Below are positions 44,790 to 54,286 of a DNA stretch of 64,000 bases, in pieces. Location: positions 3,217,674-3,281,673 of the forward strand of contig NZ_STGQ01000001.1 in NCBI RefSeq assembly GCF_004916975.1, in the 5' to 3' direction. Source of the stretch: Paenibacillus dokdonensis (GTDB taxonomy: Bacteria > Bacillota > Bacilli > Paenibacillales > Paenibacillaceae). Numbering within the stretch: position 1 is the stretch's first letter; the number at the start of each line of letters is the position of its first letter. The translations under genes and the position numbers were made by a program. Below the pieces are notes generated by a model. That model saw only the letters and a program-made list of their open reading frames with translations. It did no database searches and had not been told where the DNA came from.

Positions 44790-44949
44790 GGGTATTTGCA
44801 AAATCTCATAACTTATAGATTGAGTTAATGTTGCTTCTGCCCATTCCCTCAACATTAGCTCATTCTATATACCCAAACTTTGCCCGGCCTCGTCATCCAT
44901 CTCAGATATATGCGAGAAGATGTTCATCTATGTATATCAATTGGATGGA

Positions 44950-45006
44950 GGAAAAAAAGAAAGCCATTCTCCAAAGTGCAGAAGCACGATAGAGAACGGC
45001 TTTGAA
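44950..45006 (-). terminator. Terminator after yphF
   Basis: AAAGCCGTTCTC/GAGAATGGCTTT stem on the minus strand followed by CTTTTTTTCC. Confidence 0.85.
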
Positions 45007-45030
45007 GTTAATTCATTAACCTTCAGCATT

Positions 45031-45789
45031 TTATGACTGTGTTTGAATCGCGACCGGAGAATCACCGGACCATTTATAAGGCAGAGACTTGACGGGGACA
45101 TAGTCCGAGGATTTCACGAGTTCTTCCCGCAAATCTTCCTCTTTGGAAGGCTTGAGCCCTTCCTTGTCAATCAACTGCATAATATCGAATGCATAGTCAA
45201 CATAGACCACACCCGTCTGATCCATGATAAAATTCATGTCTTGACCTGAGTAGACACTTTTGAGAACAATATTTTTGGTATCCGCGAGTGCCGGATCTAC
45301 CATATGAATACCTGCATACACTTCATCCCCGGCAGGGAGCTTACCGTCATGGGCAATCTTATAGCGGTTTACCGCACGCTGTACGTCGTTCACCTTCTGT
45401 ACCGTTATCAGATCCATGACCTTAATCGTCGGGTCTGTTTCCTCATTCTGAATGATGAAATAGCCGCTGCCGCCTTTTTCAAACGCCGTGGTTGGTATTT
45501 CATCAATGAATCCCCGCTTTTGAAGCTGATCCAAATCAACGCGAAACTTTTCATATTTCGGGGTATCTTCATCCGCATTTAGAATTGGCAGCAGGCCCTG
45601 ATCCTTCTGAAAATCATCAATAGCCGACTGAATCCGTTTCACGCTTTCACGGTAAGAGACCCTGTTTTCGTTCTTTTTATCATCCGGATACAAGCAACCG
45701 GTCAAGCTTACCGCGAGCAGAATTACCATAACAGCTCCCGCAGCTTTCCGGAAGCCTCCGGAGCGTCTAGAAAATGAAGCCTGAGTCAC
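45031..45789 (-). CDS. yphF: YphF-like lipoprotein
   Basis: 252 residues from the GTG at 45789 (AAAGG nine bases upstream). The signal peptide VMVILLAVSLTGC ends in a lipobox Cys, so it is lipid-anchored. The rest is a soluble extracytoplasmic domain with ESVKRIQSAIDDFQKDQGLL and a duplicated-looking helix-strand pattern (VNDVQRAVNRYKIAHDGKLP). Function unknown. Position directly upstream of spoIVA matches yphF in B. subtilis. Confidence 0.82.
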   Translation of the reverse strand: MTQASFSRRSGGFRKAAGAVMVILLAVSLTGCLYPDDKKNENRVSYRESVKRIQSAIDDFQKDQGLLPILNADEDTPKYEKFRVDLDQLQKRGFIDEIPTTAFEKGGSGYFIIQNEETDPTIKVMDLITVQKVNDVQRAVNRYKIAHDGKLPAGDEVYAGIHMVDPALADTKNIVLKSVYSGQDMNFIMDQTGVVYVDYAFDIMQLIDKEGLKPSKEEDLREELVKSSDYVPVKSLPYKWSGDSPVAIQTQS

Positions 45790-45835
45790 AATAATCATCC
45801 TTTATATCAATTGATATTATATTAGTGAGATGGTC

Positions 45836-46192
45836 TTACCACAGCTGATCCTGGTCTTCTTGCCGGGCCGCTTCCAATTGTTTACGGATGGCAGCCTTTA
45901 ATTTATCTTCCGGTATGTCTATGGTTACGGGCCCTTCGATTTTGGACTGGCAGGACAGTCTGACACCTTGATGCACAAGCGATCCAAGCTTTCGTTTTTC
46001 AGATTCGGCCGGACGCGATAACTTAGCGCGGGCTTCTTCGTCCACGTTTATCTTGCACATCAGACATCCCATTTTCCCGCCGCAGCGTGTGGGGATATGT
46101 ACTCCAGCCCGTTGTGCGGCAGCCAGAACAGTTGTACCATGGCTTACCACTGCCTTTTTGCCGGAAGGTCTGAATGTGATTTCATGTTTCAT
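45836..46192 (-). CDS. 2Fe-2S ferredoxin-like protein
   Basis: 118 residues with a plant-type 2Fe-2S cluster motif: RCGGKMGCLMCKINV gives three cysteines in the C-x5-C-x2-C pattern, and the fourth is in VRLSCQSKI. An electron carrier of unknown partner. It overlaps the nucleotidyltransferase-like gene by four bases, and a second ferredoxin lies just beyond. A basic, amphipathic C-terminal tail (LKAAIRKQLEAARQEDQDQ) extends past the fold. Confidence 0.87.
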   Translation of the reverse strand: MKHEITFRPSGKKAVVSHGTTVLAAAQRAGVHIPTRCGGKMGCLMCKINVDEEARAKLSRPAESEKRKLGSLVHQGVRLSCQSKIEGPVTIDIPEDKLKAAIRKQLEAARQEDQDQLW

Positions 46193-46833
46193 TTCGTGTA
46201 TGGCTCCTCTCGCAATAGAGCTTGCAGAGGGTTTGCACTATCATTCCCGGTTCGGTTCAAACCTAATAGGCTTACTATTTGCCGGATATGCTTTTCTGTA
46301 AAGCTGCTGCTGTGTAATATTTGTCTTAAAAGCGGTATATGGGCCTGAAGATCTGTCCTCATTATCTTAGCAATTGCTTCATAACGGTCGGCCCGATTTC
46401 TGAGCATATTAAATACCAGTTCATGACTTAGCGGCATTAATGGTACAAATATTCCTTCTAATTCGATCACTTTGGCTTGTGATAACAACAGCTTATCCAC
46501 ATGCACTTCATAAAGACTCCCTTGAGCACGTACCCTAAAGCCACCCACCAATTCCATCGTATAATCTTCAAGCTCATAATGGCTTAGGATGGAATGGTAT
46601 CTGACTGTTTCACTTAAAGCAGGCTCGTCAACAGAGCGATCCTGCAGCAGATGATGAAGCTCTGCCATATGGACTTGGTCCGTATAAACATCGATGTCTC
46701 TTGGCATCGCGTCCAGATGCACATTCTGGAGCAGAAGTCCGCAGCTACCGCCGATCAGCCAGCATTTTCCGGCTTGATTCAGCGTCTCAGACACCTGCTG
46801 CAGCGCATGCTGTAATTCGGATGTGATCTGCAT
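46189..46833 (-). CDS. Nucleotidyltransferase-like protein
   Basis: 214 residues. WLIGGSCGLLLQNVH and AMPRDIDVYTDQVHM form the GG/GS and DxD signature of the pol-beta nucleotidyltransferase fold (MNT/minor Cca-like). The remainder is helical and lacks the RNA-binding domains of Cca. Possible catalytic carboxylates are the two Asp of RDIDVY plus one further Asp. Substrate unknown. It shares an operon with two ferredoxins. Confidence 0.75.
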   Translation of the reverse strand: MQITSELQHALQQVSETLNQAGKCWLIGGSCGLLLQNVHLDAMPRDIDVYTDQVHMAELHHLLQDRSVDEPALSETVRYHSILSHYELEDYTMELVGGFRVRAQGSLYEVHVDKLLLSQAKVIELEGIFVPLMPLSHELVFNMLRNRADRYEAIAKIMRTDLQAHIPLLRQILHSSSFTEKHIRQIVSLLGLNRTGNDSANPLQALLREEPYTK

Positions 46834-46861
46834 GACTCACTCTCCTGTTCTTCCCATCCGT

Positions 46862-47239
46862 TTAGAAATAGGTTTTGTTACGCGCTGAAATAATCCCTGA
46901 TGTCTTCACAACCGCCTGGCAGCCCAGACGGAAGCCTTCGTCAAATTCTTCCGGATCAAGGCGTTTATGCTCAGCTTCGGTTGGCTCCTCCAGAAACTCA
47001 GCACCTTCAAGCACCTGACATCTGCAGCGGGCACAAGTGCCGCGTTTACACATATGCTGCCAATCAATCTCATGATCCTTGGCGTGCTGAAGAATGGTCT
47101 TGCCCGGTTCAGGTACTACCATTTTCTCAATCGTATTGCCCTTAAGCTTCATCGTGGCTTCATGTGTCACAGTCGCTTCCACTTGAATAGCTTCTTGGGC
47201 CGGCTTTTTCTTGTCAAAAAGCATGCGGAAACGGTTCAT
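46862..47239 (-). CDS. 2Fe-2S ferredoxin-like protein (second copy)
   Basis: 125 residues. MCKRGTCARCRCQVLEG supplies three cluster cysteines plus an extra one, and FRLGCQAVVKTSG the fourth; the spacing suits an adrenodoxin/plant-type 2Fe-2S fold. An N-terminal extension MNRFRMLFDKKKPAQEAIQ precedes it. The ATG overlaps the yphE stop (TGATG), so translation is coupled. It differs enough from the ferredoxin at 45.8 kb to be an old duplicate or separate recruitment. Confidence 0.87.
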   Translation of the reverse strand: MNRFRMLFDKKKPAQEAIQVEATVTHEATMKLKGNTIEKMVVPEPGKTILQHAKDHEIDWQHMCKRGTCARCRCQVLEGAEFLEEPTEAEHKRLDPEEFDEGFRLGCQAVVKTSGIISARNKTYF

Positions 47240-47418
47240 CACATTAACGCCGCCATTCCTCCGAGAAATCCGACCACCATAATAATAAACGCCACAAAGG
47301 ATAACGTCCCCCGAAGAACGCCGGTCGTTTTGGTACGTGCAAATGTAATTAAAAACACAGATAACCCCATTACCAGCATGGCAATCAGGGAAACCCACAT
47401 TTTTGTCATCGGATCCAT
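47239..47418 (-). CDS. yphE: DUF2768 small membrane protein (YphE)
   Basis: 59 residues with two hydrophobic helices (MWVSLIAMLVMGLSVFLITF and LSFVAFIIMVVGFLGGMAAL). ATG at 47418 behind GGAG. Matches YphE in size, topology and position between gpsA and yphF. Function unknown; sporulation expression is known for several genes here, not shown for this one. Confidence 0.8.
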   Translation of the reverse strand: MDPMTKMWVSLIAMLVMGLSVFLITFARTKTTGVLRGTLSFVAFIIMVVGFLGGMAALM

Positions 47419-47613
47419 AGGCTCTGATTCTCCAATCTTTTTACGATGATATAAGCGTATTATAGCATGAAACTTGTCCACTTTCTTATCAAAAGATAAA
47501 TGCATGATTCCATTGGAGCATGTACATACTTTTCTCTTAAAAAAAGAGCATAAAGTCTCGGAAGCCGCGAGGCTTCGTCGACTTATTGCCCTTTACGCTA
47601 CAGTATTCATGAG

Positions 47614-47889
47614 TTATTTCTTCATCATTAATTTCATCAGCGATTCCATATTTTGCGTACTCATTCCGCTCTTTTTAACCGCGCTTACGATATCCTGTAT
47701 GGTATCTTCGCTGACTGGAACATTGGCCATCGCGGACACCTGCTTGATCAGTTGGCGGAGCTGGGTCTCATTTTGCATAGTAGAAGGTTTTACGGTGCTG
47801 GCAAGCTTCTTAACGGCATTTTCCGAGATATTCTTTCCTGATTTCTTATTGACAACATTCAGAACATCCTTGGAAATATTTTTGCTCAT
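47614..47889 (-). CDS. spoVIF: Stage VI sporulation protein F
   Basis: 91 residues from the ATG at 47889 with GGAGGGGAG upstream. The sequence SKNISKDVLNVVNKKSGKNI followed by Lys-rich helices and SGMSTQNMESLMKLMMKK matches the SpoVIF family, a small mother-cell protein affecting coat assembly. In B. subtilis the gene (yjcC) lies elsewhere, so its position between yphE and gpsA is lineage-specific. Confidence 0.85.
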   Translation of the reverse strand: MSKNISKDVLNVVNKKSGKNISENAVKKLASTVKPSTMQNETQLRQLIKQVSAMANVPVSEDTIQDIVSAVKKSGMSTQNMESLMKLMMKK

Positions 47890-47955
47890 CTTCTCCCCTC
47901 CTCCGGCAGTCCTCAAATTATATATATGAGGAATTGCCCTGAAAGGTGAAAAGCA

Positions 47956-48996
47956 TCAGCTGTGCCACTGCTCCCAAGTTGCGAGCTTCATGGACTCCAT
48001 TTCCGTCTTAGGATCGCGTCCCATCAACGCTTCCACCGCAATACGCGGGTCTTTGTCTTCAAAAAGCACTTGATACAGCTGATCAGCTATAGGCATCTGA
48101 ACACCGAATTTTTCTGAAATTGTGTGAGCCGCCTTGGTCGTGCGGATCCCTTCCACCACCATGCCCATGGAATTCAGCACTTCATCCAGCTTCGTCCCTT
48201 GGCCGAGCATCGAACCTGCACGCCAGTTACGGCTGTGCTGGCTGGTAGCGGTAACAACAAGGTCTCCGACACCTGCCAGTCCGGAAAACGTAAGCGGATT
48301 CGCTCCCATCTCGACACCGATACGGGTTATTTCCGCAAGGCCCCGTGTAAGAAGAGCTGCTTTGGCATTGTCTCCGTAACCAAGTCCATCTGACATGCCT
48401 GCACCCAGTGCAATAATGTTCTTCAGTGCACCTGCGAGCTCTACACCAAGCATATCCCGATTCGTATACACACGGAAATCCGCATTCATAAACAGATCCT
48501 GGGCAACTGCAGCAGCCTTTTGATTGAGAGATGCGACGACAACCGTGGTAGGGCAGCGCCGGACCACTTCCTCCGCATGGCTTGGTCCGGAGAGGACGAC
48601 AAGATCCCCTTCCGTGCATCCGAGCTCTTCAGAGATCACCGTGGACATCCGCTTCATGGTCTCGGTTTCAAAACCCTTCGTTGCATGGATGCAGATCATA
48701 TCCTCACGCCAATAGGCTTTTAAGGATCGGGCAACCTCGCGCATCGCTTTGGAAGGCGCAACAATCAACACGGCGGCTGCTCCGTTAACTGCCTCTTCCA
48801 TTTCAGTTGTCGCTTTCAGATTCTCAGGCAGACTTACCTCAGGAAGATAGCGGCTGTTCATGTGCTTTTCGTTAATTTCTTGTACTTGTTCTGCATTGCG
48901 GCTCCAAATTACCACATCCGGATGATTGGCGGCTAAGACGCTAGCCAGTGCCGTTCCCCAACTGCCAGCAACAAGTACAGCTACTTTATTTGACAA
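47956..48996 (-). CDS. gpsA: Glycerol-3-phosphate dehydrogenase [NAD(P)+]
   Basis: Reduces dihydroxyacetone phosphate to sn-glycerol 3-phosphate for phospholipid synthesis. 346 residues. N-terminal nucleotide loop AVLVAGSWGTALASVLAA, VSLPENLKAT, the catalytic Lys region VELAGALKNIIALGAGMSDG, and MGMVVEGIRTTKAAH. TTG start at 48996 with GGAGGGAAGGG upstream. It overlaps plsY by 11 bases, pairing two consecutive steps of lipid synthesis. Confidence 0.97.
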   Translation of the reverse strand: MSNKVAVLVAGSWGTALASVLAANHPDVVIWSRNAEQVQEINEKHMNSRYLPEVSLPENLKATTEMEEAVNGAAAVLIVAPSKAMREVARSLKAYWREDMICIHATKGFETETMKRMSTVISEELGCTEGDLVVLSGPSHAEEVVRRCPTTVVVASLNQKAAAVAQDLFMNADFRVYTNRDMLGVELAGALKNIIALGAGMSDGLGYGDNAKAALLTRGLAEITRIGVEMGANPLTFSGLAGVGDLVVTATSQHSRNWRAGSMLGQGTKLDEVLNSMGMVVEGIRTTKAAHTISEKFGVQMPIADQLYQVLFEDKDPRIAVEALMGRDPKTEMESMKLATWEQWHS

Positions 48997-49621
48997 TTCC
49001 CTTCCCTCCTTTGGATCCTCCGGAGCCTATTTTGTTTTCCCGACCTTGAACAATTTTCACAATATTGCTTCGATGTCTCCAGAAGGCAAACAAACAGATA
49101 ACGAAGCTGGACCAGAAGATGGACCAGTCAAAACCAAAGATCAAACCAGAGATCAATAGAGAAATTGGGGTGAGCGCTACAAATACGAGCGACCCGAGTG
49201 ATACATAACGTGTGATAACAATAAGCAGTATCGCGATAACTCCGGCACATAGGGCCGGAACAAAGCTGAGTGTGGCCATTACGCCAATGGTAGTGGCTAT
49301 ACCCTTGCCTCCGCGAAAGTGGAAATAGATCGGCCAGTTATGACCGATGATCGCAGCAATGCCGCAAAGAGCAGGAATCCATTCATTTCCGTCTCCAAGC
49401 CATCTGCCAACCAATACCGCAATGATCCCTTTTAAAACATCGAGCAGGAGCACGACAATAGCCGGTCCTTTGCCCAGAATACGAAGTGTATTGGTTGCTC
49501 CCGCATTCCCGCTTCCATGCTGGCGGATATCAATCCCTTTGAGCATTTTAGCCAGCACGACGCTGAAGCTGACAGAGCCGAGCAGATAACTCAGAACAAT
49601 AGCTATGATCTGTAGAATCAA
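48986..49621 (-). CDS. plsY: Glycerol-3-phosphate acyltransferase PlsY
   Basis: Acylates glycerol 3-phosphate from acyl-phosphate at the membrane. 211 residues, five hydrophobic helices. The family motifs GSVSFSVVLAKMLKGIDIRQ with HGSGNAGATN, the FHFRGGKGIATTIG loop, and a C-terminal glycine/lysine-rich tail are seen. Directly before gpsA, so G3P synthesis and use are co-expressed. Confidence 0.96.
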   Translation of the reverse strand: MILQIIAIVLSYLLGSVSFSVVLAKMLKGIDIRQHGSGNAGATNTLRILGKGPAIVVLLLDVLKGIIAVLVGRWLGDGNEWIPALCGIAAIIGHNWPIYFHFRGGKGIATTIGVMATLSFVPALCAGVIAILLIVITRYVSLGSLVFVALTPISLLISGLIFGFDWSIFWSSFVICLFAFWRHRSNIVKIVQGRENKIGSGGSKGGKGIVK

Positions 49622-49632
49622 TCTATTCTCCC

Positions 49633-50955
49633 CTAACTTTCATCCGATTTGCGCCGAGTAAAGATTCTAATCGGTGTACCCTCAAAATCAAACGCTCCCC
49701 GGATTTTATTCTCCAGGTAACGCTCATAGGAGAAGTGCATCAGTTCAGGATCGTTGACAAAAACAACTATGGTTGGAGGTTTCACAGCCACCTGGGTTAC
49801 ATAGTTAATGCGCATACGTCTTCCCTTATCCGTCGGAGGAGGATTAATCGCCACCGCGTCGGAAACAACGTCATTGAGAAGATGGGTCTGTACTCTAAGA
49901 TTATGCTGTTCAGCCACATGCTGCACAACAGGAAGCAGCTTATGTAAACGCGACTTCGTTTTGGCAGACAGGAACACGATCGGTGCATAGGTCATGAATA
50001 GGAAATGATCACGGATCTTTCTATCAAACTGCAGCATCGTTTTATCATCTTTGTCCACAACATCCCATTTGTTCACAACGAATAGTGATGCTTTGCCCGC
50101 TTCATATGCATAGCCGGCAATGTGCTTGTCCTGGTCGATGATTCCCTCTTCGCCGTTAATAACGATCAGCACCACATCAGCACGTTCAATGGCGCGCATG
50201 GCGCGCATAACGCTGTATTTTTCCGTTGTTTCATATACTTTCCCACGCTTACGCATACCAGCTGTATCAATAAGCACATACCGCTGACCATCTTTCTCAA
50301 AAGGCGTATCGATTGCGTCCCGTGTGGTTCCTGCGATATCACTGACAATGACACGTTCTTCGCCAAGAATTGCGTTAACGAGTGAGGATTTGCCAACATT
50401 CGGCCGGCCAATCAAGGCCACACGAATAACATCTTCATCATACTCATCATCATTCAATTCAGGTAAAATCTCGACGATTGCATCCAGCAAATCGCCGATA
50501 CCTGTGCCATGACTTCCGGAGATCGGAATCGGGTCTCCAAATCCCAGGCTGTAGAATTCATAAATCTCGTCGTGACGGCCGAGGTTATCGACCTTATTCA
50601 CGGCTAGTACAATCGGCTTTCCGGAACGAAACAGAATTTGGGCTACTTCTTCATCAGACTGCGTCAATCCGCTCTTAGCATCACACATAAACACAATGAC
50701 ATCTGCTTCTTCAATCGCAAGTTCTGCCTGCATGCGGATGGATTTTAAAATAACATCGTCTCCATCAATCTCGATACCACCAGTGTCAATGACGCTGAAC
50801 GGTTTTCCGTTCCACTCTGAAACACCATAAATTCGATCACGGGTAATTCCCGGTTTATCTTCCACGATGGCCAGTCTATCGCCGATCAAACGGTTGAAAA
50901 TGGTTGATTTGCCAACGTTAGGCCTGCCAACGATAGCTACTACGGGTCTTGCCAT
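49633..50955 (-). CDS. der: Ribosome biogenesis GTPase Der
   Basis: Tandem-G-domain GTPase for 50S subunit assembly. 440 residues from the ATG at 50955 (AGGAGG). Two P-loops, [15 protein letters not shown] near residue 10 and [15 protein letters not shown] near 180, each with DTGG/DTAG and NKVD/NKWD motifs, then the C-terminal KH-like domain ([20 protein letters not shown]). Confidence 0.97.
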   Translation of the reverse strand: MARPVVAIVGRPNVGKSTIFNRLIGDRLAIVEDKPGITRDRIYGVSEWNGKPFSVIDTGGIEIDGDDVILKSIRMQAELAIEEADVIVFMCDAKSGLTQSDEEVAQILFRSGKPIVLAVNKVDNLGRHDEIYEFYSLGFGDPIPISGSHGTGIGDLLDAIVEILPELNDDEYDEDVIRVALIGRPNVGKSSLVNAILGEERVIVSDIAGTTRDAIDTPFEKDGQRYVLIDTAGMRKRGKVYETTEKYSVMRAMRAIERADVVLIVINGEEGIIDQDKHIAGYAYEAGKASLFVVNKWDVVDKDDKTMLQFDRKIRDHFLFMTYAPIVFLSAKTKSRLHKLLPVVQHVAEQHNLRVQTHLLNDVVSDAVAINPPPTDKGRRMRINYVTQVAVKPPTIVVFVNDPELMHFSYERYLENKIRGAFDFEGTPIRIFTRRKSDES

Positions 50956-51156
50956 ATTCACTCCTCCTGTCAATACTTACGATTATCATCATAGCAAAAA
51001 ACACTTATTTTGGCTAACGTTTCATCAGACTATGGCTCACTTTAATCCTATTTTCCCGAAGAAAATGGTTTCCATGCATCTTTGTGCCATATCTTCTCTG
51101 CATTTTAGCGAATCCCATGCCAAGATGATACTAGAATAGACAAAGTTATTACGTCT

Positions 51157-51203
51157 AAAAAAAAACAATCGGAAAACCCGGTAAAGGGTTCGCCGATTGT
51201 CAT
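51157..51203 (-). terminator. Terminator after the S1-like gene
   Basis: ACAATCGG/CCGATTGT stem with inner ACCC/GGGT arm on the minus strand, followed by nine T. Confidence 0.92.
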
Positions 51204-51220
51204 TTCCGAGACTGCAAAAA

Positions 51221-52450
51221 TCATTTAAATTTGCTGAGTTTGTCTCCAAAACGCTCTCCAAGCGTAATGCTGAGGCCTTGGTTACTCAGAGATACGTTAG
51301 GATTGTCCTTAAGCTCATCCTTATGGTTGCTGCTTCCTCCTCTAGCTGGTCTTTCCGATCTAGGAGCAGCAGCCGGAGCTTCTTCTGTTTCTTTGATGCT
51401 GAGACTCACACGTTTTTCTGCAGTGTTGATGTCGAGGATTTTCACCTGAACCTCTTGTCCTTCTTTCAGGACTTCCTGCGGAGTTCCGATGTGTTTATGA
51501 GAGATTTGGGAAATATGAACAAGTCCTTCAACTCCTGGAGCAAGCTCAACGAATGCGCCGAATGCCACAAGACGTTTAACTTCGCCTGTAACTACATCAC
51601 CTGTGTTGAATTTCTCTGCTGCAGAATCCCAAGGTCCAGGTTGAGCAGCCTTCATGCTGAGGCTGATTTTACCTTTTTCAGGGTCTACTTTAAGAACTTT
51701 AACCTTCACTTTGTCTCCTTCGGAAACAACGTCGGCTGGCTTTTCAACATGATTCCATGCCATTTCAGACACGTGAACCAGTCCGTCTACTCCGCCTACA
51801 TCAACGAATGCGCCGAATTGCGTCAGACGTTGAACGGTACCTTCGATTTCTTGTCCTTCTTGAAGCTGGGACATCACTTGCACTTTGTTGGACTCGAATT
51901 CTTCGTCGAGAACATCTTTAGCGGAAAGAATAACCTTGTTGTTTTCACGGTCAATTTCTTTCACTTTCACGCGCAAAGTGCGTCCTTTGTAGTCGCTGAA
52001 ATCTTCAACGAAATGACGTTCTACCATGGAAGCAGGAATAAAGCCGCGAACACCCACGTCAGCAACGAGGCCGCCTTTAACTACGTCTGCTACAGTCACT
52101 TCGAGCACGTCTTTAGCTTCAAAATGCTTTTCAAGCTCTTCCCAAGCATTTTCACTATCGATCGCACGTTTGGAAAGAACAAGCTTTTCCTTTTCGTCGT
52201 CAATGCTTACTACTTTGCATTCAACTTCTTGACCAACCTGAACCGCATCTGATGCGTTGTCCAGATGAACAGAAGACAGCTCACGAATCGGAATCACACC
52301 GTCATATTTATATCCAATGCTTACATAAGCCTGGTTGTCCTCCAGCTTGACGATTGAACCTTTCACGGTGTCCCCTTTTTTCAAGGATACGAATTGGTCC
52401 ATTTCCTCTTGGTTTACTTCAACTTCCTGATTTTTTGTTTCTTCCGACAT
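51221..52450 (-). CDS. rpsA: 30S ribosomal protein S1 homolog (YpfD)
   Basis: 409 residues with four S1 RNA-binding repeats (the first near GDTVKGSIVKLEDNQAYVSI, the third near GQEIEGTVQRLTQFGAFVDV, the fourth near GEVKRLVAFGAFVELAPGVE). Firmicute S1-like proteins have four rather than six repeats and are often not tightly bound to ribosomes. The C-terminus after residue 350 is basic and low in complexity. Located after cmk and plsC, as ypfD in B. subtilis. Confidence 0.93.
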   Translation of the reverse strand: MSEETKNQEVEVNQEEMDQFVSLKKGDTVKGSIVKLEDNQAYVSIGYKYDGVIPIRELSSVHLDNASDAVQVGQEVECKVVSIDDEKEKLVLSKRAIDSENAWEELEKHFEAKDVLEVTVADVVKGGLVADVGVRGFIPASMVERHFVEDFSDYKGRTLRVKVKEIDRENNKVILSAKDVLDEEFESNKVQVMSQLQEGQEIEGTVQRLTQFGAFVDVGGVDGLVHVSEMAWNHVEKPADVVSEGDKVKVKVLKVDPEKGKISLSMKAAQPGPWDSAAEKFNTGDVVTGEVKRLVAFGAFVELAPGVEGLVHISQISHKHIGTPQEVLKEGQEVQVKILDINTAEKRVSLSIKETEEAPAAAPRSERPARGGSSNHKDELKDNPNVSLSNQGLSITLGERFGDKLSKFK

Positions 52451-52571
52451 GTCAATACCCTCCTCAATTCAAAAAAAGCCATTTATTCAAACCTGCTGAA
52501 GCAGAGTTCAAAACATTCAAATATGTGTTTAATATCTTTCCAATAAGTGCTTGCCTTCATTCACGGGACCG

Positions 52572-53162
52572 TTAATTCACCGTAGGCTTTCCGGTCTTCT
52601 GCATCTCATGAATTCGGGACATAATTTTGTCAGTCACGGCATCTACCGCTTCTGCGGACTCCATGTCAGCAAATTCGGATAAATCTAGCGGCTTCCCGTA
52701 TATAACTTTCATTTTCCGTAAAAACTTGTAATCACCAATGATTGCAGCCGGCACGACTGCGGCTCCGCTTCGAAGAGCAAAGCTTGCAGCGCCTTTTTTC
52801 GCAGCACCACTGTCAGAATTACGTGTTCCTTCCGGAAAGATCCCCATGATTTCGCCACCCCGCAAAATTTTCAGGGATGTCTTAAAGGATTCTTTGCTGA
52901 CGCCTCCGCGTTTTACCGGAAAAGCGCCAAGCTGTGTAATGAGCCAGCCAAGAACAGGAACCTGAAACAATTCTGCTTTTGCCATGAACTTGACTTTGCG
53001 TCTGAATTTAATTCCCACCGTCATGGGATCAAGTATGCTGATGTGATTCGAGCAGAGCAGAACTCCGCCTTCATCCGGGATGTTTTCCTTGCCTACCGCC
53101 TCTAGACGATACATAAAAGCAAATATCACCCGCAGCAATCCCCGGCAAAAAATATAAATCAT
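52572..53162 (-). CDS. plsC: 1-acyl-sn-glycerol-3-phosphate acyltransferase
   Basis: Makes phosphatidic acid from lysophosphatidic acid. 196 residues. The catalytic H-x4-D motif is in SNHISILDPMTVG and the substrate motif in FPEGTRNSDSGAAKKG. A hydrophobic N-terminus (MIYIFCRGLLRVIFAFMYRL) associates it with the membrane. It lies 18 bases after cmk and before the S1 gene. With gpsA and plsY, three successive phospholipid genes are within 6 kb. Confidence 0.93.
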   Translation of the reverse strand: MIYIFCRGLLRVIFAFMYRLEAVGKENIPDEGGVLLCSNHISILDPMTVGIKFRRKVKFMAKAELFQVPVLGWLITQLGAFPVKRGGVSKESFKTSLKILRGGEIMGIFPEGTRNSDSGAAKKGAASFALRSGAAVVPAAIIGDYKFLRKMKVIYGKPLDLSEFADMESAEAVDAVTDKIMSRIHEMQKTGKPTVN

Positions 53163-53180
53163 GTTTCGTTCTCCCCATCC

Positions 53181-53849
53181 TTATGAGTTCGTATGAGTTC
53201 TGCAATAAGAAACAATCGTTTCCACAACCTGAGGGATGTCCATTTGCGTCGTATCCAGAACGATGGCATCTTCTGCACAACGTAGAGGTGAAACTTCACG
53301 TCCTTCATCCAGACGATCACGTTCTGATATATCCTTCTCAAGCTGTTCCAAGGTCAAACCTGGTGCATCACTCATCTCTTTAAAACGGCGGAGAGCACGT
53401 TCCTTGACGCTGGCCGTCATGAAAACTTTCAATTCGGCATCCGGCAGTACAGTTGTTCCGATATCCCGTCCATCCATAACGACGCCTTTGCGTGCAGCCA
53501 TCTGCTGCTGGAGTGCTACCAAATGCTTGCGTAACCCTTCAATTTGCGCATATTGCGACACCATGCCATTCACTTCCTGTGAACGGATAAACGGCGATAC
53601 ATCCTGACCATCCACCAATACCTTCTGCCCATTGGCACCCGGTATTAATTCAATCACCATGTTTTGAACATGTTGAAGCACTTCAGCGGAAAATTCCGGC
53701 AAAATTTTATGCTTCAGCATATACCAGGTTACTGCCCGGTACATGGACCCCGTGTCCACGTATATGTAGGACAGCTCATTGGCCACCAAGCGGGCAATCG
53801 TGCTTTTGCCTGCCCCGGCAGGACCATCAATTGCAATATTGATCTTCAA
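53181..53849 (-). CDS. cmk: Cytidylate kinase
   Basis: Phosphorylates CMP and dCMP. 222 residues if started at TTG 53849 (LKINIAIDGPAGAGKST), with AGGGGACTGG upstream; the frame is open further up but without homology. P-loop GPAGAGKST, VDTGSMYRAVTWYML, VMDGRDIGTTVLPDAELKVF, and ERDRLDEGREVSPLR are diagnostic. Confidence 0.94.
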   Translation of the reverse strand: MKINIAIDGPAGAGKSTIARLVANELSYIYVDTGSMYRAVTWYMLKHKILPEFSAEVLQHVQNMVIELIPGANGQKVLVDGQDVSPFIRSQEVNGMVSQYAQIEGLRKHLVALQQQMAARKGVVMDGRDIGTTVLPDAELKVFMTASVKERALRRFKEMSDAPGLTLEQLEKDISERDRLDEGREVSPLRCAEDAIVLDTTQMDIPQVVETIVSYCRTHTNS

Positions 53850-53904
53850 GTTGTTTCCAGTCCCCTGCCTATCCAAAGGGGCATTCCTCCTCAAACACAA
53901 ACGT

Positions 53905-53932
53905 AAGAAAAAAGCAGGCACTGCCTGCGACG
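53905..53932 (-). terminator. Terminator after ypfB
   Basis: Minus-strand perfect stem GCAGGCA/TGCCTGC followed by six T, lying between ypfB and cmk. Confidence 0.88.
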
Positions 53933-53981
53933 TGAAAATTATACCACACAACATACACTGATGCAAAAAAGACCCGTGAAA

Positions 53982-54203
53982 TCAGTCATGCCAATCCTTG
54001 ACATTCCGCTCTTTTACAGGGATACCATCCAGTCGATCCACCGGTGAGATAAAAGGGCGCAGATAACGGATATGCAGTGCGGCTTGAAAGAATATTAAGG
54101 CAGCGATTAAAAAGATCAGCAGGATTTTGGTAAGCCTTCCTGCTTGTGCATTCAGCCTTTCAAATAATAGCAAATACTGTTTTACCTGCTCTTTTTCGTT
54201 CAT
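53982..54203 (-). CDS. Small membrane protein (YpfB-like)
   Basis: 73 residues from the ATG at 54203 with GGGAGTG upstream. One transmembrane helix (KILLIFLIAALIFFQAALHI) preceded by a helical N-terminus (EKEQVKQYLLLFERLNAQAG), then a charged tail. Its position between the PilZ gene and cmk is that of ypfB. Function unknown. Confidence 0.7.
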   Translation of the reverse strand: MNEKEQVKQYLLLFERLNAQAGRLTKILLIFLIAALIFFQAALHIRYLRPFISPVDRLDGIPVKERNVKDWHD

Positions 54204-54286
54204 AAAGATGCACTCCCGGATTTTTCCTATAATGTTTCCGGAAAATGGCTGCATTATTCTAGAATCATCTCATAAGCAGGAACATT

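Noticed and set aside
48227..48619. 130-codon Cys/Arg-rich frame within gpsA
   Set aside because: Out-of-frame shadow of gpsA on the same strand with no start signal.
51197..52252. 351-codon Phe/Ser/His-rich plus-strand frame opposite the S1-like gene
   Set aside because: Its residue bias is the mirror of the Glu/Lys-rich S1 coding sequence; no ribosome site.
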